Shown one piece after another: positions 47,732 through 60,400 of a stretch of DNA of 64,000 nucleotides. The notes beneath the pieces were generated by a model that saw nothing but the letters and a program-made list of their open reading frames with translations, did no database searches and was not told the origin of the DNA. Made by a program: the position numbers and the translations under genes. Numbering within the stretch: position 1 is the first letter of the stretch; each line of letters opens with the position of its first letter. Source of the stretch: Penelope pileata (taxonomy: Eukaryota > Chordata > Aves > Galliformes > Cracidae); contig WBMW01001708.1 in the NCBI GenBank assembly GCA_013396635.1, positions 363,448-427,447 of the forward strand, written 5' to 3'.

Positions 47732-49477
47732 CCCCCTAGGTGATCATCTCCTCAACGCTCCTTTCCCAAAACATTTCCACCCTTAAATCAGCATGATTGT
47801 TAGGAAAACCCTCAGCAAGTCCACTCAAACGCTCACTCCTGACCTTCCTTACCCGGAGTTCAAAACTGAATTCCCTGCCTACGTACTCATATTTTTTCAG
47901 CAGCACTGGATCTAAACAAAACACATTTCTTACTCCCCCCCAAGGCAACCCTAATTACAGCGAGACACTGCCAGATGTCTGGGTAGGGGAGAAGACCACC
48001 ACTCCGCTGCATCTCACCATCACCTGGGAGCTGGGTATGGGTTGCCTTGTTTCCTTTCCCTTTCCCCTTCTGTGCTATACACATCTGAAGAAGCAAAGGA
48101 AAAAAACATATGAAAAAAAACACCTTTATTTGGGTACAAAGTCAACCACCCAGGCTGCAGTTATGACCATCCTTTCACAGACTTATTGAAGGCAATTGCC
48201 ACCACAGCAGACTCCCTTCCTCAGGGGTTGGGGACAGCTGCGAGCCCGTGGGTGCCCGCTTTGCAGGTATAAGCCCGGGAAGCACATTTATCAGTGTCAC
48301 TTTGAATCAAGTTGAAGAGGGATCTGTTTTTTCTTATTCAAGTAGGCAGAGCTGGTGCATGCATTTCTTTCCTTTTAGCAGCAGAAACACTCCTGCATCT
48401 TCTAATGTCCCCCATGGGTGCAGCAGATCACCCTGGTAGAATGCTGTTTCTTCCCCACTTCCATTTCTGTTCTCCTTACTTATAATTATTTTTTTTAATC
48501 AAAAGCCTCCCCACTGTGAACAGTGTGCAGCTGCAGGAAGCTTGGCAGGGTGAAGGGATCCAGCGCTGAATTTTGCATATTTGCATCAGCCACCAGCCGT
48601 GCAAAGCCTTGGTGCAGTACAAAGCACAATGATGGGGAGGCACAGAGGGGGTGGCTTCTACCCAATCTCCATGGATTTTTACCTCAAATCTGCAAACAAA
48701 TTTAACACACACAAGAGCTCAAGCACTCCTGGTTTTCACACCTGTTACAGCTTCAAGTTATTCCCCACAGATGCTCCTTGCTGGCAGACACCATCACAGC
48801 AGGAGGCACTGCCTCGCTTCTGAGGTATTTTGAGAGAAAAGCCCTAATTTTAGTGGAGCTAGGCATGAATGGAAAATGGGGAATCTCTTTTTGCAGATGG
48901 ATATAAAAAGTCTAGGAAATGCTTGCTGGTCTAACATGTGAAAGTGCGACTGTTATATTGCCTGTAGGGATGTCTGTTCTTCCTACACTTTCGAAAATTA
49001 TATCAATGGAAACAGAATTAGACAGTTACATAGAGTGGGTGTTAGCAGAGCTCAGAGAAGAAGGAAAAATGAAGTCAAGAACATCTCCTGCATCCATCTT
49101 TTGCTCTTTAATTGTTACCTGTAAGGTTACCCAAGCAATTGAATGTATTTTCCAGCTATTTGTCCTAGGTCACTAAGGCACTCTCAACAGGACAAGGGTC
49201 ATTCTCATCATTTCACAACTTCAGCCTCTGCTGCTCCTTGCACACCCCCAGAATCCTTCCTGCATGCATAAGACTCTCCCTCATCCTCACTGCAGCCTGT
49301 TCTCCCTGCTGCATCACCCTGCCAAACCCTCTCCATCACTCAATCCCTTTCATCTTACTCCTCAAAGGTGACCTTCACAACGCCAGTCCTGTCCCTCTGC
49401 TGGCCTCTTCACTCAACCTGGTGTGATGCAGGGGCATAATAAACACAAAGGTATTGCACAGAACATCTGAGACCACT

Positions 49478-49517
49478 TTTTTTTTAAAAAAAAAAACAAA
49501 AAAACATTTTTTACATA
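49478..49517. repeat. T-run/A-run low-complexity block
   Basis: A run of T passes into A-rich sequence with interruptions, just before a CR1 tail. Confidence 0.8.
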
Positions 49518-49522
49518 TTATT

Positions 49523-49700
49523 ACAGGCTGCCCAGAGAAGCTGTGGATGCCCCATCCCTGGATGCATTCAAGGCCAGGCTGGATGGGGCTCTGAGCAACT
49601 TGGTCTGGTGAACAGTGATGCTGCCCATGGAGGAGGAGTTGGAACTAGATGATTTTTAAGGTCCCCTCCAACCCAAGCCATTCTATGATTTTATGATTTT
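49523..49700 (+). mobile_element. CR1 LINE 3' end fragment
   Basis: Clear plus-strand CR1 tail: caggctgcccagagaagctg, then tggatgccccatccctggat, gcattcaaggccaggctgga, gttggaactagatgattttt and the terminal ATTCTATGATTTTATGATTTT units. It is 5'-truncated at the point where A-rich sequence ends. Confidence 0.95.
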
Positions 49701-50998
49701 TGTGTGTGGGTGTTTAGGTTTTCATTAGCTAAAGCCGTATTTAGTACTTCAGGAAGATTTTTTGACTCAGAGGTGCTGAGGCTCAAAAGCAGTGACACCC
49801 AGACAAATGGTTAATCTTTAGCACGCTTTGAGGGAAAATTGATTACCTATGGAGGCTCCTAAATAAAAGGCTATCTACATGAGAATCTTGACCTCTTCAA
49901 GACATCAAGCTACTCAAAACCAAGCAAAAATGGAATTGACCTTTATCGTGTTACTTCTGCTTTTCTAGCATGTGATAGTTTTCACAAACAGGACTTTCTC
50001 CAGTATATTTCTCCCTCCAAATCCTGCTGCCAAAGGATGATTTTCTCAGCCTACCAGCCACACATATGCCCCACAGCACCCCAGCGCTGCAGAGAAGCTG
50101 GGCACAGCAGCACTTCTAAAGCCAAGTACAGGGCTGCTCCCCAGCTTGCTGATGCAGACTGTTAATTTTTTAAAGAGCTAAATTGACATTTCATTCTCTC
50201 TAGCAGCAATGAACAAAATAGCTACATGGCAGAAACACTCTCCTTCACAGTCTACTATAGTATGTTAAAAAGTCATTAATTCCAGGGTTTCCTGCCTTTA
50301 GCGAATCGGTTACTGTCACTGCTGAACTTAGGCAAGTACCCAGCAGCAGCAAGGCAGGGAGCTAAGCAAACTCCCTTCAGTGCTCTCAGAATAGAGAATC
50401 TACAGAAAACCATGAAGACAATGATCCAGGATGGGTTCTAAATGCAAAATTCCAGCTCAAGTCATTTAACATATCCCCCTCTTCTTTCCCACTGTAGTAG
50501 TCTTGACAGAGCATGAGCCTTTATCCATTCTGCTTTGGCAACATAGGATGTCACTTCACGAGGACACTTAGATTAAGAATATCAATCAACCATCTATAAA
50601 GCACATGAAAACTTCCACCAGCACCAACACAACCTCAAAATTCACCATGTGCCTACTTAACTAACATTCATGGATCACAAAAAAGGGCTTCTGAAAGTCA
50701 TTCCAGGCTAAACCTCCATGTAAGGGTGTGCTAAGAGCTGCTAGACCAGAAAAGCCTCCTTCAGTCCTTTCCCTGGACTTGCCTTTGGTCTGTATGGCAT
50801 TTTCCTTTATTGCTATGTCTTCACCCCAGCACAAGGTCATCTTTATGGCTTCTCTGTGTTGTGGAGTTCGAAGTTCACTGAAAACTTCAACAACCGTGTG
50901 CCACTGTGCTGTGCTCCAGGTAGCCTGTTGTATATCTGAGGAACTATTCCAAGAACAACTGAAAAGCTGGAACACTCACTGAAATATTACAGAAACAA

Positions 50999-51048
50999 AC
51001 TGCCATGAGGTAGGATACATCATACTGCCATGAGGTTTGACACATCAG
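50999..51048. repeat. 25-bp tandem duplication
   Basis: Two adjacent copies (50999-51023 and 51024-51048) share ACTGCCATGAGGT and the ACATCA core, with a few substitutions between. Confidence 0.82.
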
Positions 51049-52503
51049 AATTGGGAGCGTGACAAGTTTTCTTTGAATGATTTAGTTCAGTAAACCTGTC
51101 TTCTCAAGCCATTTTAACACAAAATTAAAATTCATTGAACCTATTCAATATCTCTGAAAAGTAAGCAAAACAAGCGATGAAGCAAATATTCCAATAGAAT
51201 AACCTGGGTTTCTTTATGCTTTTTAAAAATTTACACTAACAAAAACACCTGTGAGCAGTTCACATTGATTTAACACAAGATGAGAGCTGGAGTGAGGGGG
51301 TGCTCTCATCTTGCAGCACCTGTGTTGAAGGGCACCTGCAAGCAACACACAAGACTGGAAACTCTTCCTCCGACGACAAAGATGAGCTTTCATTTCATGC
51401 CAACAGCCTAACCTTGCTAAGGAAAAGGCTCCTACTGCCATGTAATTTGTTTGTTCACTCAGAAGTGGTCAAGACCAGGGAGGAGCAGCCTGGAAAAGCC
51501 TGCGCTCTGACTAACCATGTTACAGCTCTCTAACAATGCTATTTTAGTCTTCAGGACCGTCAAAGCAGCATCTTAACATAGCCCTTTTTCACAATGAAAA
51601 ATATTAGCACTTATAAAGTTCTTAATATCTATGCAAAGCAAACTATAAATAATTCATTTGCTCCACATGCATCTGCATCATTTGAAATGCATCAGTGCTT
51701 TTATCAATACAGCGCAATGAATTTATACCGCACAGAATAGGCTTGGGGGCTTTTGGGCTCTCCAAGTATTGTTGATCTGAGCATTATTATTAAAGGTAAA
51801 CTGAAATAAATTACCTCAGTTACTGCAAGACAATTTTTTTCAGCATGGTAAATAAAACTTATTAGTTCTAGGTCATTACATTCAATATTAGACTTAAAAA
51901 GAGCTCAGAGAGTATATAATGTTATTAGTAAAACATGCAATAAAATGTATGTGGCTCAGCTTCAAAGAAAAAAAACCTGCTCTATTACATTTAGTTATTA
52001 GTGCATTTTTCAGAAGGACTGATGCAAAGACCTAGTTGCCATTCTCAGACACGAGCCAGGCACACAGCCATTCTGGCTCTTGCTGAGGGGCAGGTTTCCA
52101 AATAACGAAGCCATTTCTGAAAATGCCAATCACAACTTTTTGCTAAGTTACCCACTATTCTCCTTCAGATAAGAATAAATAATATTTTGTGAGTTTTGCA
52201 GCCGCAGCAAGTGGGCAAGGACCAAAGACGGCAGGGTTTGCTTTTCTGATTTTTGGATTAATCAACTTCCTATGAGCATGAAGGCATCCTTTGGTGTCCT
52301 GTACTCCTTGCTGACCAAGTATGTTGTGCTTTTTATCTCATCCTTTCTTCTTTTGTTTAGCTACAACCTCTCTGCAAGGACCGTCTCACCACATCTAGCC
52401 AGTGTCTGGCACAGAGATGAGCTCCTGGTTGGAGCCTCCAGTTATCAACACACGGCCTCAAATCCTGACAAGTGTTCTGGTTTCAGCCGGCAGGCCGGGA
52501 AAC

Positions 52504-52504
52504 N
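52504..52504. other. Ambiguous base (n)
   Basis: The only non-ACGT base of the window, in a GC-rich patch (ccggcaggccgggaaac n ttcaac). The words tgttctggtttcagcc just before it (about 52472) resemble the 5' terminus of bird LTRs, but too little remains to call an element. Confidence 0.95.
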
Positions 52505-55500
52505 TTCAACACTGCCAGGTGTTATCAGTTTTGTTTCTCTTCTGAAAACAAAACATAACTTCATACCAGACACTGTGAGAGAAGTAACTTCTATTAGAAA
52601 CTAAGACAACAAGTCATCACAATATACACTCTGTCTTGCAAGATGCCAGCAGCAAGGCTACAAAAACATCTTCCTAGAGGCTGCACTCAATTAATCACAA
52701 TAACCACAAACTGCATATTATAGCCTAGTATTATGTTTTTCTAACAGCAGCAGCCACGTACTTTCATGTATTTGCCATTTTGGACAATGAAAATGACCAT
52801 AAGTCTCCATGTGTAATGTTTCAGTCTATAATGCTTTCTTAGAGATTGAGCATAATGAGAAGGGTGAGTGCCCCCAAGACATGAAGGGGAAGGTTCATGG
52901 CTGGTGGGAATCACAGCAGCTCCATGGGGTCAAGAACAACATCCCTAAACTGACCAGATCCAGGCAATGACTACCAATTATTTTTCAGATGACTGATGAA
53001 ATACTGCCACTTGTCTTTATACCAATTTTGGTGCAGCATTAGGTAATCATTACAGCATCCCAGTGAGCTTTTGAAAAATTTGAGCTAAAATCCTCTGTTA
53101 GAGGAAAAGCTGAGTAATTGTGAAGCCTAATTACAAAGTACTGTAGAGCTTCAGAGCAGAAGTGCTAAGCAGTTAGAGACTTGCCTAACACGTAGGCCAT
53201 CTGTCATCCGCAAGTGGGCTAACAAAAGGTCTGCACAGGACACCTGTGGCAGCCTACGGAGGAGGATATGCAAATGAGGAAGTACCCAAATGCAACATTT
53301 AAGATACACAGTATGAAATGAGCTGCTAATTGGAGCTTACATGCATGCTTAGCATATGGACTACATAATTATAGTTGTATGGTTAAGGGAAGTTCACACC
53401 AGAGGAGGAACAGGGCAGGGTGCAATGAACAGAGCACAGGGGAGAAAGAGGATGGAGGGGTCTGGAAGAGAGATGCAAATTGGACTCCTTGCACTTGGAT
53501 TGCTGGGCAGAGGATGCCATTTGTTCACCAGAGAAATCTCTATCTTCCTATACTATAGTACTACATCCTTACTGTACCATATATCCTGTACTGTACAAAC
53601 AATGTTATGAAGAGAGGAACCTTCACTAAAATACTGGTGTTAATTTATGCTACACAGCAAACCTAAGCAATAGGAATCCCTGGAAGAAGTGGAACTGGAA
53701 ACAGTTTGCTCTGGTCTATGAATAACATTGCTCTCACTGAATCAAAAAGACAATGGCCAGGGCTGTGGGAGACACTGAATGAAGCAGCTGACTAAACAAA
53801 ATATTCCATTTTCTAAACCACTGGATAAAGATACAAACTGGAATTAAGAATTATAGCAGCATCACAGAAATTCCAAGAGGTTCAAAGTTCCATCTTTGGT
53901 ACATCTCTCACGTCATGCAAGGAAATTTAATTGCAATTCCAATGAAAAAGATGCAGGCATATCCACAAATCAGCCTCGAGCTGCAATTTCAAACGGTCAA
54001 AAAGTCTGTGGTCATTGCATTAGAAGTGTGGTTATGTCGGCTTTAAGACTGGTTCTCTCTTTTTTCTAGCTCCTTTGAAATCATTGGAATGACAGAGCTA
54101 TCGATCTGAAATATGTTATTTCCACTTGCCCACCATGAATCAAAAAAAATGCTTAAACATCAGCTCATCCCATCAATTTTGGTAAGTTTTAAATTGATCT
54201 TGAAGTGCTATCTTGAAAAGAAGTAATTTTCAGGGAAAGAAAGGAAATATAGATTTGAAGATCTGAGAGGACTGAATTTTTCAGATCATTCAGAGATTGT
54301 GGTATTGTGCTACATAATTAATAGCAAGAAAAGGGAAACAAGGAGAGACAAGGAGTATCTATGTTTTGTTCAGATTCTCCACAAAACTTTGCTGGATACA
54401 CTCATTTTGTGGCTTTTAAATAGGCAATTTTTCTGTTAAGCCATTTCAACACTTGCTGTATGACGTTTTATAAGTTTCGAGTAAGCATTTTCAGACAGCC
54501 TTTCATTTGCACTTAAACTGAGAATATGAGACCAATAGGAATCTGTGATTGGGAATTGGGCTATTCGTCTTTATTCTTGCTTATCAGAGACCTTGATCTA
54601 GATTTCACCACTTAGCCAGCTAGAGAGAACTGTGAAAAGAAATTGATCTTGCAAAATGGCTATGGGTCCTTGGATGAAGGACATAGCAAGCTGGAGTCTT
54701 GTCTTTAAATGCAAAGTTACTCTTGGATAAATCTAAAGAATATCTATTGGCTTAAAAATAAATTCTCTAGTTATATTAAAATCAGTATCAGTGATATTAG
54801 TAGCACAGCAACAAGACAAGTCCTTCAAAAATATCTATGCAGCTTCACACAATACAACTTTGCACTCTTCCTGTACAGAAACAATATTTTGGTACTACCA
54901 CGTCAGGCAAAACTTACTTTAAGTCACATGGGAGTCAGTGTGAGTACATGGGAGGAGGGAAATTGAGTTAAAAACATACTACAATGGGACTCTTAATGGA
55001 AGTGTATATGATATTAGTATGTGATAGTAACTGGAAAAGCATAGGAAATATTATTTTTGCTCAGAAGACTGCAGTTTTGTGGAAAAAATTCTACATCTAT
55101 GAAATTATAGACTCAGAGGGAAAAAGTTATACACAGCTCCATGGCAATGCTTCATTTTCTGTTCCCGTAAAGTGTTTAATTCATTGTCATTCCCTCACAG
55201 TCTAGCAAGTAATTGAAAAAAAAAATGTAGCAGCAAAGGTCTCAATAAAGCACCTCTTCCTTCATTAGGATCATTACGTATCTCAGTGCTAAAAACAGAT
55301 GATAAACAAATGGATCTGAACTGCAGCACTGCTAATATTGTTCTTTACCACAGCTTCATCGTTCTTTCTGAAGAGTGGCAATGGGGAACACCGTTCCCGC
55401 AGAGCACACAGCCTGAAAGAGAGCTCCTGCCTGCCACAGGTGTTTGTGAAGGTGCCTGTCGTCTGCAGTTGCTTTCCTGCCTAGATGAATTGGTGGGAGA

Positions 55501-56244
55501 AGTTGGAGACAGCTGTGCTGAGGGTGGCTGGGGAACATGTTCATTCAGCACAACCCCTCTTTTCACTACAGGTATTAGAATTGTTCCCAATGGGCATAGT
55601 AGACAATGAAAGCCAAACACAAGGAAGGAACTGATCCAGTTCCCCATTACATTCAGAAGAAAGACTAATAACTTCAGTGATAATAGGAGTTGGACTGGAA
55701 CCTACATGAGTGGCATGCCATGGATCATTTTATTCTGGCCAAAGCTCATTCAGACTGCAGTAATTTCCAGCAGGAGCTGGAATCTTTCTCCCCCAAACAG
55801 TTTCACTCCAGCAAACACTATGTGCATTAATTCCAGTATTATTTGGTTCTCCCCTGACTAGGAAACTCACAGCAGCATAGGACAAAAAGAGCACATGGCG
55901 TGTGTGCAAGAACCAGCCCAGCTGCTGCTGGACCACTGCTTGCCAGTTGCTTAGCAACACTTCACCTCTCTGCTGGAAAAAATGTTTTGATGAGGGAATA
56001 TAAAGTGAAAGATTTGTTTATGGTGAGATAATGACTCCAACCACTTCTTCCAGCCATCACCTTTCAAATGCTGGGAGCACTCAGGGACAAAGGCTGCAGC
56101 TTTTGATGTCTAGCTATGAGCCCACTGGAGATCCTTAAATAAAAAATGGCAACAGAGCAGTAGTGTTTGCATACTTATTAATCAGGAGGAAAACTGGAAT
56201 AGGAATTTGAGGATTGAATTTTTGGGTGAACTATATTAGCTGCC

Positions 56245-56320
56245 TCCCCTTGAGCAGCAGGTTAGACAAGATGACTTCCTGAGGTCTCTTCCCACCTCAA
56301 CCACTGTGTGATTCTGTAAT
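56245..56320 (+). mobile_element. Degraded CR1 3' tail
   Basis: The words caggttagacaagatgactt, cctgaggtctcttcccacct and caaccactgtgtgattctgt preserve the CR1 terminus (TGGACTAGATGACCT...CTTCCAACC...ATTCTGTGATTCTGT). It is short, plus strand, and ends about 107 bp from the end of DPP6 exon A. Confidence 0.83.
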
Positions 56321-56426
56321 TTCAGAAGCAAAGAAGAGAACAGGATGAAAAAAGAAGGAAATAAAAAGGAGCCAGAGAACAAGCAAGAGAAGGGAGGACA
56401 TCGATACATGTTCCTGTCTCACTCAC

Positions 56427-56525
56427 CAGTTATCCATTTAGCCTCTGGGTCATGAATTTTGAAATCAGCACTGAAGAGATCTTCCACTGTTATCTTTTTC
56501 TTCTGAGACAAGCTGTTATCTTCAA
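56427..56525 (-). CDS. DPP6: DPP6 internal exon A (juxtamembrane linker / propeller start)
   Basis: DPP6 is a catalytically inactive relative of dipeptidyl peptidase 4. It is a single-pass type II membrane glycoprotein that associates with Kv4 potassium channels and speeds their gating. This 99-bp minus-strand exon lies between an acceptor (tgttgcag, AG at 56527-56526) and a consensus donor (gtgagt from 56426). Read with two leading bases, it encodes 32 complete codons including SLSQKKKITVEDLFSADF and then KIHDPEAKWIT. That is the extracellular stretch just outside the membrane helix and the entry to the beta-propeller. The wording matches vertebrate DPP6, not DPP10, which lacks the SLSQKKK run. 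The entering intron is phase 1 and the leaving intron is phase 1; the last base G pairs with AT of the next exon to make Asp. By homology this is probably exon 3 of the long transcript. No start codon belongs here because it is an internal exon. Confidence 0.96.
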
Positions 56526-57063
56526 CTGCAACACATTCAAAAACAAACAGCCATTACTTCTACCTTGAAATATAACTGAAAGTACAGCAACTCTGAGTAG
56601 TGCTATATATTTCATTCAGAAATGATCCACATTAAGCTTTCTGTCACTCATAAACCCCTTCACATTTTTTGTATTAGAATAAGATCATTTAATGGTTCAC
56701 AAAGAGAAACATCCTAGTAATATATGTATGGACTCAACAAAAAGTGTATCCAAAACACACCTTTTTGACAGCAACTGATCAAAAAAATATATAGAAAGTC
56801 ACACAAACATGATCATAGATATCACAGATGTCAGAATTCTGACTATTCTGAAGAATATTAACGCTATTCAACATTGACTATTCTGAAACCATTAGTTATA
56901 TTGATAACATAAAATGTAAAGTGCCTACTTGTAGGACTGATATTATGTCCTTAAAAACTGTCATGCAGGACCACACTTGTCGTGTAAGAATTCAGACATT
57001 ACTTTAGGAATTCAGAAAAGATTTTCCACAGGAATCATACACATAATTGCAGAGAATTTTTGG

Positions 57064-57080
57064 AAAAAAAAAAAAAAAAA
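57064..57080. repeat. Poly-A tract (17)
   Basis: Uninterrupted run of 17 A. No retroposon body is recognisable beside it. Confidence 0.9.
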
Positions 57081-57472
57081 GACATATCCCCAAATCTTCT
57101 GCTTCCTCTGCACAATTCTCAAGTTTCAGCTAGTGATTGCCAGCAGATTTCTCTCTGCTTATATATTATTGTTACAAGGAAATCTGTCTCATCCAGGATG
57201 TCATCAAGACTGAATATGCATGACTCAAATCAAGAAAAATAAACCAAGGCAAAACTTTAAACACCAGAAGTTTGCCACAGGTAGCATCCTCTCCTCTGCA
57301 AAAGCTATACCCTCCCTTTTCCATCAGCATCTCTCCACTGTGCAAGTTCTTGTAAGCACAACGCGGAGCCTCTTGGGCCTCCAACTGAAGTGTTTCTGTT
57401 GAATCAATGGATTACTGGATTTACAGATGAAGTGTTTAGTTAATATGAAAACGGAGTTTGATTTCTTCAAAG

Positions 57473-57487
57473 TTTTTTTTTTTTTTT
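57473..57487. repeat. Poly-T tract (15)
   Basis: Uninterrupted T run about 400 bp from the poly-A tract at 57064, within an AT-rich stretch rich in further short T runs up to 57570. Confidence 0.9.
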
Positions 57488-60400
57488 AAAGAAAAACGGA
57501 ACTCACAACTTCCTTTTTGTTAGTATATTCTTTCTTTTCTTTTTTCCACCAATAATATTTTTTTTGTTACAACAAGCAATCATATTCTACAAACAATTTG
57601 TTCCCAACATTCAATTCTTTTGCTGAAAAAATATTTTCATGGAAACTTTTCAAACAGCCTTAACATTTGCTCATTAAAGCAACATATGAGGCCACATTCT
57701 GAGTATTTCCACAGCAGGTTTTCTGTGCTTCAGTGTCTCTCCTCACTACAGCATCCCCATGCCTGGGGTCTGTTGGTATCATGCAGCCTTTTGTGCCTTT
57801 GGTTAGTACTAAACTTGTTATACTGGCAGAACACACTGGTGATTAGAAGCAGTGGAAACAGACCCTTTGAAGCCATTTTTTAGATGGAAAAGTAATTTCT
57901 ACAACACTAAATTGAAGGTCCTGAGCTACCAGAGTCCACTAAAGATTAACTCTGACCAGTGCTTTGTTCCAGCAAAAGATGTGTCAATATAGATCATTTT
58001 TACTAAAATAAAAGATATACTTCAATGTTCATACATGTTTTTTACAAGTCTGATTGACATTTCAATCACACCGCTTAATTTGGCTTCCAGTGTTCCAAGA
58101 CACATTAATACAAGCCCTCTGCCAAATCTCTCTCTGCGGCAGCATTATGCCAAGTTCTTCTGCATAATTTTATTTATTAACATGGAAAATACAGGTCAGA
58201 GGAACTCCAGGAAACTGTTCCAACTAGTTTCCGCCATGGTACAAGGTCCTAGCACTGAGCACCCGTGAATATCAGGCAGGGCAGAGCAGGATGTCAGGGT
58301 ACAGCTGGTTCAGGCACTGCTTTCCAAATGCCACCTCAAGAAACAGGGACACACTGTTCCCTATCACAAAGGCATAAGGAAAAGCACAAGTGAACCTCTG
58401 TGCTGGAGCTTTGGGAAAGGGTAGGGAAGGAAGCCCTTCCATTCCCTCTTTCTCTGCAGGATGGAGACAGCCAGTCCATGGGCTGCATCAGCTTCATACC
58501 TCCACAGCCCCTCAAACTCCTCAAAAAGTACAGTACTAAGAGGGAGAGAGAGTAATTAAAGCACGCATGCACATCAGCCTCCATAAGACATATGTCCTGA
58601 TAAGATTCCCTGTCTCTTAGCATCAGACTATATTAGCTGCAACAGGTCCTATAGGTGCTATGGACAACGTTAATCTCAGTCATAGAGATGGAGAAAAAAA
58701 TAAATAATTGATTAATCAATGATTCTTTGCTGAAAAAATAAGATTTGTTGACATTTCAGTAACACATGGGCCAGTTGGAACACTCATGGAGAATGCCTGT
58801 TTCATTCCTCCGGCCCTGGTGAAGACAGCGGAAAAAATAAACTTTCAGGATGTCAAGTTGTCCACCCTGTCCTGAGTGTCATCCCTGAGGATTTCCCAGA
58901 GCATCTCTGCTAGGTGGTGGATACCAGTGGTGTTCACATACAGCTGCAGAGTTATTGGGACTTCCTCAAATTGATGAAAGCAGAGAGTCAAGCATGTACC
59001 ACCACCTCTTTTGCCCTCATATCCCTCCAGCAGCAGACCTGTACAGCAGATGCCAGCCAGAGCTGGATATCGCAGCAGCATGGCAGTGGTGCACATGGCA
59101 CAAGGACTTGTGATTGGAGTGACAGGTTAGAAACCCATCAACTAAGCAGCACACGTACTTGCTAAGAGTATTAAGTGGAAACTGTCTTTTCTACTTTTGA
59201 TTCAGCTTCAAAGGTGTGATGGGAACCCTGCATTGGTCAGATTTTTTGGGTTCATCTGTCAACACGTTGTCCTTGAAGTCAGAGCACCCAAAAGGACATG
59301 GGCTGAATTGATGAAACCTTGTTCTCCAGGACACAAACGGAACAAAGACCCTCCAAAGCCCCAGAAATCTCAGAATGAAAGGGAAAAGAGCCAACCACCC
59401 TGCCTGTTTTCTTCCTTTTAATTCCAGCAATGCTCAGAGGCTGTTTGATGGGTCAGTCTCAGTCACCTTTCTTTCCATCATCCCTGTAGCTCAGCTACAG
59501 GTCACTACCAGATGCTTTTCTTACACATCTCCTGGGCGACAGTGTGCTGCAAGCTCACAAGTATATCTTTTTCTGTGAATGTCCACCTCTTGACAGTCCT
59601 GACCCAGCACACCAGAAGCTCCCCCCCCACCTTGGATGGTCTGCTCAGTCCTTGGGCAGACCTGAGTCCTGTTTCACCCCAACAGAGCTCACCATAATCA
59701 AAAGGTAGTGGCCAGGGCAAGACAAACAGGCAGCCTCTGTCCGTTTTGTAAAATCTCACTTTTGTATTGGCAAATAATGTTTGTATGTAACGTTCATGAC
59801 TACCTACAGCACCGCCTCAGTCAAAAATTTTCTTACAAAGTTAAAAAAAATAATGAGATTGGATAAACCTTTTTTTTTTCATCTAAAAATTGTATTTTAT
59901 AGAAACAACCTTGACGTATCTACAGATTTTTAAATATCAGGAATAGATATGCAAAATATCCTTCTTAGTCTCACTTTCCAAACAGAGTGATCCAGAAAGT
60001 GGCCTTTTCCCAAGCAAAATATCTAATGAAATTTTGGGAGGGATTTTTTTTAATCAAAACTTCTGTCTTTTCTTCAACTTTGATATGTGCATATGTTTGT
60101 GCATATGCCTATCTATAAACATTTGCACATGTTTATACAAATACACACATAACTCTGCTAGGACAGAGATGCCATATGCGTCACTCGACAAGTGAGTAAC
60201 TGTCAATTAGGAAAGGCTCAGTCCCACACTTATCACTTGTATGAATAGCCTCACATTTTTCAAAGGTGGGTGGAATGGCAGAACTCCTTCAGCATAGGCA
60301 ATTGTTCTATTAAACGCAAGCTTTCACCAGTTACTGCTAATTTTAGGAATATTGTTCTAGAATATCAGAAGATACACAAATCATAAAGCTGTTAAAGTTT

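Larger units (their letters stand above)
31876..56426 (-). other. DPP6: DPP6 intron between exons A and B (24.6 kb)
   Basis: Phase-1 intron from the donor at 56426 to the acceptor at 31876. Contents I can name: an ancient CR1 at about 33660-33850, a CR1 tail at 35714-35962, a solo LTR at 43721-44639, an ancient CR1 at about 46640-46993, a CR1 tail at 49523-49700 and a degraded CR1 tail at 56245-56320. It also has poly-T tracts at 32983-33001 and 47716-47731, a CTCF-like motif at 41727-41741, a 25-bp tandem duplication at 50999-51048 and an ambiguous base at 52504. The remaining blocks (36000-43700, 50000-56200) show only unassigned AT-rich sequence. Confidence 0.85.

Noticed and set aside
58845..59165. 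Overlapping 83-codon frames on both strands
   Set aside because: I considered a retroposed gene fragment, but no family is recognisable and no poly-A tail or duplication is seen.
60081..60150. Imperfect GTGCATATG / CACATGTTTATAC repeats
   Set aside because: Low-complexity AT/CA sequence without a clear period; not called as a feature.
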